Part shown: piece after piece, positions 6,695 to 14,124 of the stretch
How positions within the stretch are numbered: the first letter of the stretch is position 1
Layout: every line of letters starts with the position of its first letter
DNA from: Anaerolineaceae bacterium
Lineage (GTDB): Bacteria; Chloroflexota; Anaerolineae; Anaerolineales; Anaerolineaceae
Assembly: GCA_003158355.1 (NCBI GenBank)
Contig: PMIV01000226.1
Location: forward strand, 5,888 to 20,011
Direction of reading: 5' to 3'
Length of the DNA stretch: 14,124 nucleotides
The notes under the pieces: generated by a model
What the model saw: only the letters and a program-made list of their open reading frames with translations
Databases searched by the model: none
Told to the model about the DNA's origin: nothing
Position numbers and translations under genes: made by a program

Positions 6695-7825
6695 ATGAAA
6701 GCATCAAGTTTAGTTTTTAAGATTTTGATGGGTCTAGTTGTTGTTGCGATGATCGCCGGCTGTCAGGCAGCCCCCACCGCAGCTCCGACTGCCGCCGCTG
6801 CTGCTACAACTGCAGCTCCTGCAGCCGCGCCTAAGATGGTTGGCATCTCTATGCCTACCAAAACCTCAACCCGCTGGGTCTCTGATGGCGAGAGCATGGT
6901 TAAATCCTTTGAAGCTTTAGGATATACAGCTGACCTCCAATATGCAGACAATGATATTCAGAACCAATTGTCACAGATTGAAAACATGGTCACCAAAGGT
7001 GCCAATGTCCTCGTGATCGCAGCCGTTGATGGCTCGACTATGTCTGACATTCTTCAAAAGGCTCACGATGCTGGTATCCTCGTAATCTCCTACGATCGTT
7101 TGATCACCAAAACAGCTAACGTTGACTATTATGCGACCTTCGATAATTTCAAAGTTGGTGTTCTTCAAGGTACACAGCTCATCACCGGCCTCGGTGTAAA
7201 AGATGGCGCCAAGGGTCCTTTCAATATTGAACTCTTCGGTGGATCACCTGATGACACCAATGCTGGTTACTTCTACAATGGTGCCATGTCCGTTCTGCAA
7301 CCCTACATTGACAGTGGTGTTTTAGTTGTCAAGAGTGGTCAGATGGGTATGGACAAAGTTGGTACCTTACGCTGGCTTGCAGCTACCGCCCAATCCCGCA
7401 TGGAAAACCTCCTGAGCGCCAATTATTCTGATGGCAAGACCCATGTTGATGGCGTCTTATCCCCCTATGATGGCCTCTCCATTGGTATTCTCTCTGCCTT
7501 AAAGGGTGTTGGTTACTGTACTGCTACCCTGAAATGCCCAGTTATCACCGGCCAGGATGCAGAAGTTGCTTCAATCAAATCCATCATTGCTGGCGAGCAG
7601 ACCTACACTGTCTTTAAAGACACTCGTGATCTTGCCAAACAGACAGCCAAAATGGTTGACGAAGCCCTCAAGGGTCAGACTGTTGATGTCAATGATACCA
7701 AGACCTATAACAACGGTGTCAAAGTTGTTCCTTCTTACCTCTTGGACCCAATCAGCGTAGATAAAACCAATTACCAGAAGATTCTTGTTGACAGCGGCTA
7801 CATTAAAGCTGAAGACCTGAAATAG
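6695..7825 (+). CDS. chvE: ChvE-like sugar ABC transporter substrate-binding lipoprotein
   Basis: From ATG 6695 it is 376 residues. The frame is open for 42 more codons upstream, but only this start gives a proper lipoprotein signal: a short basic end, a hydrophobic run ([14 protein letters not shown]) and lipobox cysteine Cys23, with an AAAGGA ribosome binding site ahead. An Ala/Thr/Pro-rich tether (about 24-46) follows, common in Chloroflexota surface lipoproteins. The body has hallmarks of ChvE, the periplasmic aldose-binding protein of Agrobacterium: [39 protein letters not shown] and [15 protein letters not shown]. It is a type I periplasmic-binding fold, probably binding monosaccharides such as galactose, glucose, arabinose or xylose and delivering them to GguA-GguB. 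The exact sugar cannot be read from sequence. Codons are richer in GCC/ACC/CTC than in the following genes, consistent with high expression. Confidence 0.92.
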   Translation: MKASSLVFKILMGLVVVAMIAGCQAAPTAAPTAAAAATTAAPAAAPKMVGISMPTKTSTRWVSDGESMVKSFEALGYTADLQYADNDIQNQLSQIENMVTKGANVLVIAAVDGSTMSDILQKAHDAGILVISYDRLITKTANVDYYATFDNFKVGVLQGTQLITGLGVKDGAKGPFNIELFGGSPDDTNAGYFYNGAMSVLQPYIDSGVLVVKSGQMGMDKVGTLRWLAATAQSRMENLLSANYSDGKTHVDGVLSPYDGLSIGILSALKGVGYCTATLKCPVITGQDAEVASIKSIIAGEQTYTVFKDTRDLAKQTAKMVDEALKGQTVDVNDTKTYNNGVKVVPSYLLDPISVDKTNYQKILVDSGYIKAEDLK

Positions 7826-7839
7826 TTTAGATTTTCTAC

Positions 7840-7884
7840 TGGTGTGTAGGGGTGTCAAAGCCTCTACACACCATTATTTTTATT
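7840..7884 (+). terminator. Intercistronic terminator/attenuator hairpin after chvE
   Basis: A 13-bp stem pairs 7840-7852 (TGGTGTGTAGGGG) with 7861-7873 (CCTCTACACACCA), with one G-U pair and an eight-base loop. TTATTTTTATT follows. It begins 15 bases after the chvE stop. Partial termination here would give more binding protein than ATPase and permease, a usual ratio in such operons. No promoter close to consensus was noticed in the remaining 87 bases before gguA. Confidence 0.8.
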
Positions 7885-7971
7885 CAAATAATTTGCAATA
7901 ATCCAATTTTAGAAATTAAACAAAACAATTCTTCATTATTCACCCAATAAAAAAACAAGGACGAGAAGACT

Positions 7972-9510
7972 ATGTCTGATGTCATTTTGGAAATGCGCAA
8001 TATAGGAAAAGAATTTCCAGGTGTCAAAGCACTTGATAATGTGACTTTTAGCGTGACCCGGGGTGAAATTCATGCTCTGGTAGGCGAAAATGGAGCAGGC
8101 AAGTCTACTTTGATGAAAGTATTAAGCGGGGTTTATCCCTTTGGTACTTATAGTGGGGACATTATTTTTAATGGTAAAGAATGTCATTTTAAAGATATTC
8201 ACCAATCCGAACAAGTTGGCCTAGTTATCATTCATCAGGAGCTTGCTCTTGTTCCTTATCTGTCCATTGCAGAGAATATGTTTCTTGGCAATGAACAAAA
8301 TAAGAATGGCATAATCGATTGGAATGGATCTTATTCTAAAAGTGTTGATCTATTAAAAAAAGTAGGCTTGCATGAAACCCCCAATACTTTGATCAGTACC
8401 ATGGGGGTTGGACGGCAACAGTTGGTTGAAATTGCCAAAGCCCTGGCAAAAGAAGTTAAATTATTAATTTTGGATGAACCCACGGCTTCATTAAATGAAA
8501 AAGACAGTGACAATCTACTTGAATTATTGGTGCAGTTAAAAGCGCAGGGAATTACCTCGATTTTAATTTCACATAAATTAAACGAGATCGAGAAAGTCGC
8601 TGATTCCATTACCGTTCTTCGTGACGGCGCAACAGTTGAAACGATGGATTGCCACAAAGATAAAATATCTGAAGACCGCATCATTCGAGATATGGTCGGC
8701 CGGGATATTACAAATCGTTTTCCGCCTCGTGATAATAAAATTGGTGAGGTTGTTTTCGAAATACAAGATTGGAATGTTTACCATCCTGTTCATTCAGACC
8801 TTAAGGTGAGTACTGATGTAAATATTAACGTCCGTAGAGGGGAAGTCGTTGGTCTTGCCGGTTTGATGGGTGCCGGAAGAACTGAATTAGCCATGAGTAT
8901 CTTTGGCCGTTCTTATGGAACCAGAATTACCGGTAAAGCCCTGAGATTTGGAAAAGAAATTGATGTAAGTACAGTAGACAAGGCCATTAAAAATGGGGTT
9001 GCCTACGCAACCGAAGATCGTAAGGCTTATGGGTTGGTGTTGATTCAAGATCTTAAAGACAACATCACTTTGGCAAATTTGGAAGCAATTTCGGATGGTA
9101 TGGTCATTAATCAACCAAAAGAGATGTCGGTCACCAGTGGATACCGCGAAAAACTTAATATCAAATGTTCAAGTTTGCAGCAATTGGCGATCAATCTTTC
9201 GGGCGGCAATCAACAAAAGGTAGTATTAAGTAAATGGTTATTTGCCAACCCTGATGTTTTGATCCTTGACGAACCGACACGCGGTATTGACGTTGGTGCT
9301 AAATATGAGATTTACACGATCATTAACCGTTTGGCCAGTGAAGGTAAATCGATTATTTTGATCTCTTCAGAATTGACAGAGATTTTAGGCGTTTGTGATC
9401 GGATTTATATTATGCGCGATGGCAAAATTGTTGGTGAAATGCCAGCCAGTGAAGCGACCCCGGAAATCGTAATGAAACATATCATGACACAAGAGGTGAT
9501 GGAGAAATGA
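7972..9510 (+). CDS. gguA: GguA/MmsA-like sugar ABC transporter ATP-binding protein (two ATPase domains)
   Basis: At 512 residues it has the normal length for the tandem ATPases of the ribose/galactose/multiple-sugar class. Domain 1 has Walker [10 protein letters not shown] (38-46), a variant signature MGVGRQQ (144-150) and Walker B LLILDEP (164-170). Domain 2 has a degenerate Walker A without the lysine, GLMGAGRTE (297-305), an intact signature LSGGNQQK (409-416) and Walker [12 protein letters not shown]. One degenerate site is usual in this family. It drives import of the sugar presented by ChvE through GguB at the inner face of the membrane. The ATG at 7972 follows AAGGA at 7957-7961. Its stop overlaps the gguB start by four bases (ATGA). 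The call rests on the ChvE partner; araG, xylG and mglA paralogues look similar. Confidence 0.92.
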   Translation: MSDVILEMRNIGKEFPGVKALDNVTFSVTRGEIHALVGENGAGKSTLMKVLSGVYPFGTYSGDIIFNGKECHFKDIHQSEQVGLVIIHQELALVPYLSIAENMFLGNEQNKNGIIDWNGSYSKSVDLLKKVGLHETPNTLISTMGVGRQQLVEIAKALAKEVKLLILDEPTASLNEKDSDNLLELLVQLKAQGITSILISHKLNEIEKVADSITVLRDGATVETMDCHKDKISEDRIIRDMVGRDITNRFPPRDNKIGEVVFEIQDWNVYHPVHSDLKVSTDVNINVRRGEVVGLAGLMGAGRTELAMSIFGRSYGTRITGKALRFGKEIDVSTVDKAIKNGVAYATEDRKAYGLVLIQDLKDNITLANLEAISDGMVINQPKEMSVTSGYREKLNIKCSSLQQLAINLSGGNQQKVVLSKWLFANPDVLILDEPTRGIDVGAKYEIYTIINRLASEGKSIILISSELTEILGVCDRIYIMRDGKIVGEMPASEATPEIVMKHIMTQEVMEK

Positions 9511-10667
9511 AAGCCTTAAGGACATTCTTTAAAGATCAAATTCGTGATTATGCCTTGCTGATTGCGCTTGTCGTGATCATGGTATTTTTCCAGATCATTA
9601 CTAAAGGTATTTTGTTCAAACCTGTAAATATTACCAATCTTGTTCTACAAAATAGCTATGTCATCACAATGGCACTGGGAATGTTATTGATCATCCTTAC
9701 TAGCTGGATTGATCTGTCTGTTGGTTCAGTAGTGGCAGTGATCGGTGCAGTTGCAGCAGTCTTGATGGTTAAAATGCACGTGGACTGGGTGCTGACTGTT
9801 GGTATTTGCCTGGTATTAGGCGCTGTCATTGGTATCTGGCAAGGGTATTGGGTGGCCTTTGTCAAAATACCAGCTTTTATCGTCACACTAGCAGGTATGT
9901 TGATCTTTAGAGGTCTAACCCTCGTCATCCTTGACGGAGAGTCCATTGGGCCTTTTCCAACTGGGTTTCAAAAGATTAGCACTGGGTTTATTCCTGATGT
10001 TTTTAAAATACCAGGGATTCATTTCACTACAATTGTGATCGGTATTATTCTCGCAATTGTTTTGGTCTTAATGGATTTACAAGCCAGAAAGAATCAAAGA
10101 AAATATGGTTTTGAAGTAACCCCTACCTCTATTTTTATCTTAAAAAATGTAATCGTTACAATAGGAATTATGGCATTGTGCTATTTGCTGGCTTCCTATA
10201 AAGGTTTACCAAACGTTTTGGTCCTGCTTTTTGCTCTAATCACCTTTTATTCGTTTATCACCAGCCAAACAGTTATCGGCCGACGTATCTACGCAATGGG
10301 TGGCAATGAAAAGGCTGCCCGGTTATCCGGTGTGAATACGCCGTTGTTATTGTTTGGCACCTTCGTTAATATGGGTGTTCTGGCTGCATTAGGCGGATTA
10401 ATCGTTGCTGCCCGGTTGAACAGCGCCACACCAAACGCCGGTGATGGCATGGAATTGGATGTAATTGCTGCTTGTTACATCGGCGGCGCTTCACCATCAG
10501 GTGGTATCGGAAAAGTAATCGGTGCTGTGGTGGGTGCTTTCATCATTGGAGTTTTGAACAATGGCATGTCCATCATGGGTCTGGGAATCGATTGGCAAAA
10601 GGTTGTCAAAGGCATGGTCCTTCTGGTGGCTGTGCTATTTGATGTTTCTCAGAAAAACAAATCATAG
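9507..10667 (+). CDS. gguB: GguB-like sugar ABC transporter permease
   Basis: This encodes 386 residues, with about ten hydrophobic segments. Family markers are the IDLSVGS motif (about 68-74) after the second hydrophobic stretch, the [17 protein letters not shown] helix, and the cytoplasmic [11 protein letters not shown] segment (about 266-276), which contacts the ATPase. A loop with [13 protein letters not shown] (about 192-204) splits the protein, typical of the longer GguB/XylH-type permeases. It forms the membrane channel, presumably as a homodimer, for the sugar bound by ChvE. Start and stop of gguA/gguB overlap as ATGA with GGAG just upstream, so the two are translationally coupled. 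A clear terminator follows, so the operon probably ends here. Confidence 0.92.
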   Translation: MKALRTFFKDQIRDYALLIALVVIMVFFQIITKGILFKPVNITNLVLQNSYVITMALGMLLIILTSWIDLSVGSVVAVIGAVAAVLMVKMHVDWVLTVGICLVLGAVIGIWQGYWVAFVKIPAFIVTLAGMLIFRGLTLVILDGESIGPFPTGFQKISTGFIPDVFKIPGIHFTTIVIGIILAIVLVLMDLQARKNQRKYGFEVTPTSIFILKNVIVTIGIMALCYLLASYKGLPNVLVLLFALITFYSFITSQTVIGRRIYAMGGNEKAARLSGVNTPLLLFGTFVNMGVLAALGGLIVAARLNSATPNAGDGMELDVIAACYIGGASPSGGIGKVIGAVVGAFIIGVLNNGMSIMGLGIDWQKVVKGMVLLVAVLFDVSQKNKS

Positions 10668-10703
10668 TTGACTGATAATAGATACAGTTTCAAATAATAA
10701 GCG

Positions 10704-10744
10704 AAACACCTTCCGGGAAAATTTCCTAGAAGGTGTTTTTGTTT
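10704..10744 (+). terminator. Rho-independent terminator of the chvE-gguAB operon
   Basis: AAACACCTTC (10704-10713) pairs with GAAGGTGTTT (10729-10738), and GGAAA/TTTCC within the loop can add a further stem. The run TTTTTGTTT follows. It starts 36 bases after the gguB stop. Confidence 0.88.
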
Positions 10745-10814
10745 AATTGGGTAAATGTCTGAGACAAAAGCGTTTTTTAAATGTGGTTATTTCTTTGGGC
10801 GATCATAAGGAGCT

Positions 10815-10988
10815 ATGTTCGCTGTTTCAATAAATAATTTCAGATTGATATAATTTCTTTGGTTTGTAAATTGCAGTTACCGTATTGTTAACGATGGTGT
10901 CATCAACCTGTCTGGATTCTTTCCCGAAGTTAACACTGATTCGGAATTCAAAATTATTTATCATCTAAAAGAATCGATTAAGCGGTAA
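10815..10988 (+). other. Possible remnant of a small coding frame
   Basis: Between the gguB terminator and the lacI promoter (about 280 bases) the only structure I see is a frame from ATG 10815, preceded by AAGGAG two bases away. It carries one in-frame TAA at 10851-10853 and otherwise stays open to 10986. The second part would read like ordinary protein (for example NDGVINLSGFFPEVNTDSEF). It may be a decayed gene or chance; I recognise no family. Confidence 0.15.
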
Positions 10989-11023
10989 AATCATCAAAAA
11001 GATATTTACCTATTGGCCAATTA

Positions 11024-11049
11024 TGTTATCGATACCGTTATCGTTGACA
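11024..11049 (+). promoter_or_regulatory. LacI-type operator, copy 2, abutting the -35 box of the lacI-family gene
   Basis: This block is identical over 26 bases to 6361-6386, with the palindromic core CGATACCGTTATCG at 11030-11043. Its place directly before the regulator's own -35 box implies negative autoregulation. Identity ends exactly at the -35 box, and flanking bases differ from copy 1. Confidence 0.8.
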
Positions 11050-11072
11050 TGACTATTATGTCAAGCTATAAT
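11044..11072 (+). promoter_or_regulatory. Consensus sigma-70 promoter of the lacI-family gene
   Basis: TTGACA (11044-11049), 17 bases, TATAAT (11067-11072). Transcription should start near 11079, leaving a leader of about 68 bases. The spacer carries ATGTCAA (11058-11064), an inverted copy of TTGACAT (11044-11050), which copy 1 lacks. Confidence 0.83.
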
Positions 11073-11146
11073 TCTTTACGCAGACCATGTTTTTTAAATA
11101 TTGGTTTAACGAGTCAACATAAATTTATGTCTTAAATAAGAAAAAT

Positions 11147-12178
11147 ATGAACAATACACCAACCATCAAAGATGTTGCCCGTTTATGTGGAGTTTCTACT
11201 CAAACAATTTCACGCGTAATTAACCAAAAACCTGATGTTTCACCGGCAACACGTGAGCGTATCTTGAAAATAATTAAAGAGACCGGGTACCAACCCAGTG
11301 CTCTTGCACGGAGTTTAATTCAGCAGCGAAGTTTCACTCTAGGCGTAATCATTGCCGGTTTAAAATACGAAGGAATTGCTAAAGTACTTAATGGAATTAC
11401 TGAAGAGGCAAATAAAGAAGGTTATTCACTTATGTTAGAAGAATTACCGAACTTTAATGCCATTGATGTGCAGCCAGTTATTCGTTCGCTATTGTCTCAT
11501 CAGGTCGAAGCCATCATTTATGCAGCACCAGAAATTGGTGACAACTGGCGTAATGTTCGATTGCAATATCCTATGTCTGGACCACGCATGGTATTTTTAA
11601 AAGGCAGTCCATATCCAGGGATCTCAACAATATCAGTGGATAATCATCTGGGTGGTTTTTTAGCCGCACTGCATTTATATGAGCAGGGGTGCAGAAACAT
11701 TGCTCACATTTCGGGCGAAGCTGATTGGTGGGAAACAGAAGAACGTCTTAAGGGTTGGAAAGCAGGTCTCGAAAAAGTTGGCTTACCGGTTACCTCACGC
11801 CAAATTGTTGCTGGTAACTGGTCAGCTTCAAGCGGTGAAAAGGCATTTCTAACACTTCTTGAAAATTATCCGGAGGTGGATGGGATTTTTGCCGGAAATG
11901 ACCAGATGGCCTTATCGGTGCTGCATGTTGCAAATGAACGTGGGATAAAAGTCCCTGAACAGCTCAAGGTGATGGGCTTTGATAATCTGGCGGAAACCCC
12001 TTACTATAGTCCATCTCTGACTACTATTCGGCAGGATTTACGGGTTTTGGGGATTATGTCAGTAAAAAAGGTGATTGAGATGATAAACGAGCCGGATAAA
12101 TCAAGCAAGGATGCTTTACCGGATACGATCATTCTCAAACCCGAGTTGATTGTAAGAGAAAGTACGCAAGCAAAATAG
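11147..12178 (+). CDS. LacI-family transcriptional regulator, probable repressor of the sugar operon
   Basis: This encodes 343 residues, normal family length. Residues 6-26 form the LacI HTH (TIKDVARLCGVSTQTISRVIN), followed by the hinge region with GYQPSALARSL, whose helix inserts in the operator centre. The remainder is a periplasmic-binding-like effector domain: TLGVII near residue 63, ISVDNHLGG, HISGEADWWE, GIFAGNDQMALSVL and VMGFDNL, then the terminal TTIRQDLRVLG. A sugar, or its phosphate, is the likely inducer. The ribosome binding site is poor (AAGAAA), suiting a low-abundance repressor. It lies downstream of the ChvE-GguAB operon with its own promoter, and both promoters share the same operator block. 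Regulation of that operon and of itself is therefore the simplest reading. The effector is unknown. No strong terminator follows. Confidence 0.92.
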   Translation: MNNTPTIKDVARLCGVSTQTISRVINQKPDVSPATRERILKIIKETGYQPSALARSLIQQRSFTLGVIIAGLKYEGIAKVLNGITEEANKEGYSLMLEELPNFNAIDVQPVIRSLLSHQVEAIIYAAPEIGDNWRNVRLQYPMSGPRMVFLKGSPYPGISTISVDNHLGGFLAALHLYEQGCRNIAHISGEADWWETEERLKGWKAGLEKVGLPVTSRQIVAGNWSASSGEKAFLTLLENYPEVDGIFAGNDQMALSVLHVANERGIKVPEQLKVMGFDNLAETPYYSPSLTTIRQDLRVLGIMSVKKVIEMINEPDKSSKDALPDTIILKPELIVRESTQAK

Positions 12179-12386
12179 GCGTGTTCTTGCCAAGCAAAAA
12201 TTAACTAAAAATAATTCTCTGCAAAAATTTCAAAAAAATAGTTAAAACTGATTTTGACCAACTCAAGGAGTGGATTTTTATCCATTGGGCGGGGATTCAC
12301 GCAAACTACGTTTCTTTTCCGCAAATGGATAACTTGGCAGAACTGCTGAAACTAAAGGATGTTAATTGGTTTCCTTGATTTAAATT

Positions 12387-13445
12387 CTATTTCAAACAAA
12401 TTACATTTTCAACCGGTAGGCAAAAGGGTATCTCTACACCTTTATTTACAGCATGGTTTGAGCGAAAAACGAAGTTTTGACCGCCTTGCAGACTTAACGT
12501 TATTTGGTAATATTCGCCCATAAACAAACAATCCCGGCATACACCCTTAACTAGGTTAATCTGCTCACCATTAAGCAATGTGAAATCTGCCGCTGGAGTG
12601 ATGACCAAAGTGACCTGATCTCCAGATGTGAGATTTGATCCGGACGCGGTGCTGGCGTGTAATAGTCCAATTGCTGTTTGTACCTGTAATGGCACGGTTT
12701 TCACGACTTGCCCGCTGAAAACATTTTCCATTGCTAAGAATTGTGCGACCCAAAGGTTTTTCGGCCAGCGGTAGAAAACGTCTGGTGAACCGATCTGTAC
12801 GATTTGACCCTCATTGAGAAGTGCCATGCGGTCCCCCAGCGCCAGTGCTTCTTCCTGGTCGTGAGTGACGTAAATGGCAGGGATACCTGTGCGCTGCAAT
12901 ACTTCACGCAGTTCCTGCTGCAGTTGTTCGCGAAGAGCTCTATCCAATGCTGCCAGTGGTTCATCCAACATGAGTAGGCGCGGCGCGGGGGCGAGGGCAC
13001 GCGCCAGAGCTACGCGCTGCTGCTCGCCGCCGGAAAGATCGGTCACGCGTCGATCCCCGAACTTGACCATATTCACCTGTTCCAAAGCGGCCAAAACGCG
13101 ACGATCAATCTCAGCAGAGTCGATCTTTTGCATGCGCAGACCAAAAGCCACATTCTCAGCTACGTTGCGGTGCGGGAAGAGCGCATAATCCTGGAACATC
13201 AGGCCAAAATGACGCAAGTGAGTTGGGGTGCCGCTGAGATCTTCGTCATCCCACAACACGCTGCCACTGTCGGCATTCTCGATTCCAGCAATAATGCGCA
13301 ATAAGGTACTTTTACCGCTACCAGAGCGCCCCAGTAGGCACAACACCTCTCCGGAATTGACCTCGAACGAAATGCCGTTGAGGAGGGGTTTCCCTTCGTA
13401 GTTTTTTGTGATCTCGTGCAAAGAAAGTCGGTGATTTTCACTCAT
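12387..13445 (-). CDS. ABC transporter ATP-binding protein, iron(III)/thiamine/spermidine-type (FbpC/PotA-like)
   Basis: From ATG 13445 it is 352 residues; a GTG four codons earlier is possible but overlaps the permease. It has Walker A GRSGSGKST (39-47), Q-loop FQDYALFP (Gln85), signature LSGGEQQR (137-144), Walker B LLMLDEP (157-163) and H-loop VTHDQEEA (His195). After about residue 240 comes a C-terminal beta-rich extension like the TOBE_2 domain of FbpC/PotA/CysA-type ATPases. ThiQ ATPases lack this extension and are about 230 residues, so an iron- or other anion/metal-type importer is likelier than thiamine. The ATG comes one base after the permease stop, showing a shared operon and coupling. 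The substrate cannot be settled without the missing binding protein. The gene looks richer in G+C than the sugar operon. Confidence 0.88.
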   Translation of the reverse strand: MSENHRLSLHEITKNYEGKPLLNGISFEVNSGEVLCLLGRSGSGKSTLLRIIAGIENADSGSVLWDDEDLSGTPTHLRHFGLMFQDYALFPHRNVAENVAFGLRMQKIDSAEIDRRVLAALEQVNMVKFGDRRVTDLSGGEQQRVALARALAPAPRLLMLDEPLAALDRALREQLQQELREVLQRTGIPAIYVTHDQEEALALGDRMALLNEGQIVQIGSPDVFYRWPKNLWVAQFLAMENVFSGQVVKTVPLQVQTAIGLLHASTASGSNLTSGDQVTLVITPAADFTLLNGEQINLVKGVCRDCLFMGEYYQITLSLQGGQNFVFRSNHAVNKGVEIPFCLPVENVICLK

Positions 13446-13446
13446 T

Positions 13447-14124
13447 TTATATCTCACTGATTCCGGGCAGGTGAATGTGTTCCAGAAGGAAGATGGACAG
13501 GGCGCACACGAGCATCAACAGGGTGGACATGGCCAGGGCTTGTCCATAATTCAGGTCACCTGGCATAGAAAGGTAACGGGCAATGGCTATGGGTAAGGTA
13601 GGTCGGTCAGGTCGGGCCAAAAAAGAGGTAGCGCCAAATTCGCCAAGTGAGATAGTGAAGGAAAAGATAGCTCCTACCAGCACAGCACGGCCGATGATGG
13701 GCAATTCCACCTCACGCCAGACCTGCCAGCGCGAAGCCCCCAATACTGAGGCGGCATTTCGGAGTGAATCCGGAATGGATGCCAGCACCGGTTGCACGGT
13801 GCGAACTACGAAGGGCATTGCCACCAGGGTGTGTGCAATGGGGATGAGTAGCGGAAAGCTCTGCGGGTCGAAGGGGGGTGTATTGAAAGTGACCAAAAAA
13901 CCCAACCCAAGGGTTACGGCAGAAGCCCCCAGTGGCAGGGTGATTAGAGTATTAAGCCAATGTGCACGGTGCGGACTGCGGGTGATGGCATAGGTTGCCA
14001 GAAGTCCAAGCAGGATGGAGAGAATAACGGTAACCGCAGCATAAAAAAGCGAGTTAAGCGCGGCTTGCGCGGGAGGAACGTAAAAAATGGATTGGTTGGA
14101 GTTAATAAATAATTGGCGGTAATA
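13447..14124 (-). CDS. ABC transporter permease, FbpB/ThiP-type, C-terminal part (runs off right edge)
   Basis: The frame is open from the window edge to TAA at 13449-13447, giving the last 225 residues. At least five hydrophobic segments are visible. The coupling EAA-type loop is NAASVLGASRWQVWREVELP (about 123-142 of the visible part), the site that docks on the ATPase. The segment SLGEFGATSFLARPDRPTLP is typical of iron(III)/thiamine-type permeases, which are often two fused permease halves. The visible part would be the second half if fused; the part upstream is outside the window. It presumably works with the ATPase immediately downstream and with a binding protein not seen here. Confidence 0.88.
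   Translation of the reverse strand, partial: YYRQLFINSNQSIFYVPPAQAALNSLFYAAVTVILSILLGLLATYAITRSPHRAHWLNTLITLPLGASAVTLGLGFLVTFNTPPFDPQSFPLLIPIAHTLVAMPFVVRTVQPVLASIPDSLRNAASVLGASRWQVWREVELPIIGRAVLVGAIFSFTISLGEFGATSFLARPDRPTLPIAIARYLSMPGDLNYGQALAMSTLLMLVCALSIFLLEHIHLPGISEI

Noticed and set aside
12269..12286. Seven-base stem (AGTGGAT / ATCCATT) between the lacI-family gene and the convergent ABC operon
   Set aside because: It is short, with one G-U pair, and no U-tract follows on either strand, so it does not qualify as a terminator.
13446..13457. GTG at 13457 as start of the ABC ATPase
   Set aside because: It lies within the permease coding end and adds only four residues; the ATG at 13445 directly after the permease stop fits coupled translation and the usual N-terminal length.

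Overview
The window reads like a chromosome segment of a mesophilic, moderately AT-rich bacterium, most plausibly an Anaerolineae-type member of Chloroflexota. This is an inference from gene styles: a lipoprotein with an Ala/Pro/Thr tether, an XRE-type HTH protein with a Chloroflexota-like linker, a TPR-CHAT protein behind an ECF-like sigma factor, and a ChvE-GguAB sugar importer beside a LacI regulator. There is no rRNA, tRNA or mobile element from which to place it firmly.

Left part (1-5.94 kb). A partial HTH protein (minus strand) runs off the left edge. Divergent from it is a small secreted peptide gene (694-909) ending in a CPGC motif. That gene converges on a three-gene minus-strand operon, with a perfect 14-bp hairpin between the two. 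The operon, in transcription order, encodes an ECF-like sigma factor (5742-4963), a 249-aa protein of unknown function (4970-4221) and a 1074-aa TPR-CHAT caspase-fold protease (4214-990). The genes overlap or nearly abut, and a good sigma-70-type promoter lies ahead of them. The gene set mirrors the protease, inhibitor/substrate and sigma arm of type III-E CRISPR (Csx29, Csx30, RpoE), but no CRISPR array or Cas7-11 gene is present here. This is the most interesting part of the window.

Middle part (5.94-12.2 kb). About 420 bases (5940-6360) hold no convincing gene. Next comes a sugar uptake operon: a ChvE-like lipoprotein, a GguA/MmsA-like double ATPase and a GguB-like permease. A terminator-like hairpin lies after the binding-protein gene and a clear terminator follows the permease gene. 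A LacI-family regulator follows on the same strand with its own promoter. The importer and lacI promoters share an identical 26-bp block, consisting of a LacI-type palindrome running directly into a consensus -35 box, and both have TTGACA-17-TATAAT architecture. This strongly suggests one autoregulated local regulon for sugar uptake.

Right part (12.2-14.1 kb). After a convergent 208-base gap with no clear terminator, a minus-strand ABC importer operon of the iron(III)/thiamine type is present: an ATPase with a C-terminal TOBE-like extension, and the C-terminal 225 residues of a permease that continues beyond the right edge. These genes look richer in G+C than the sugar operon.
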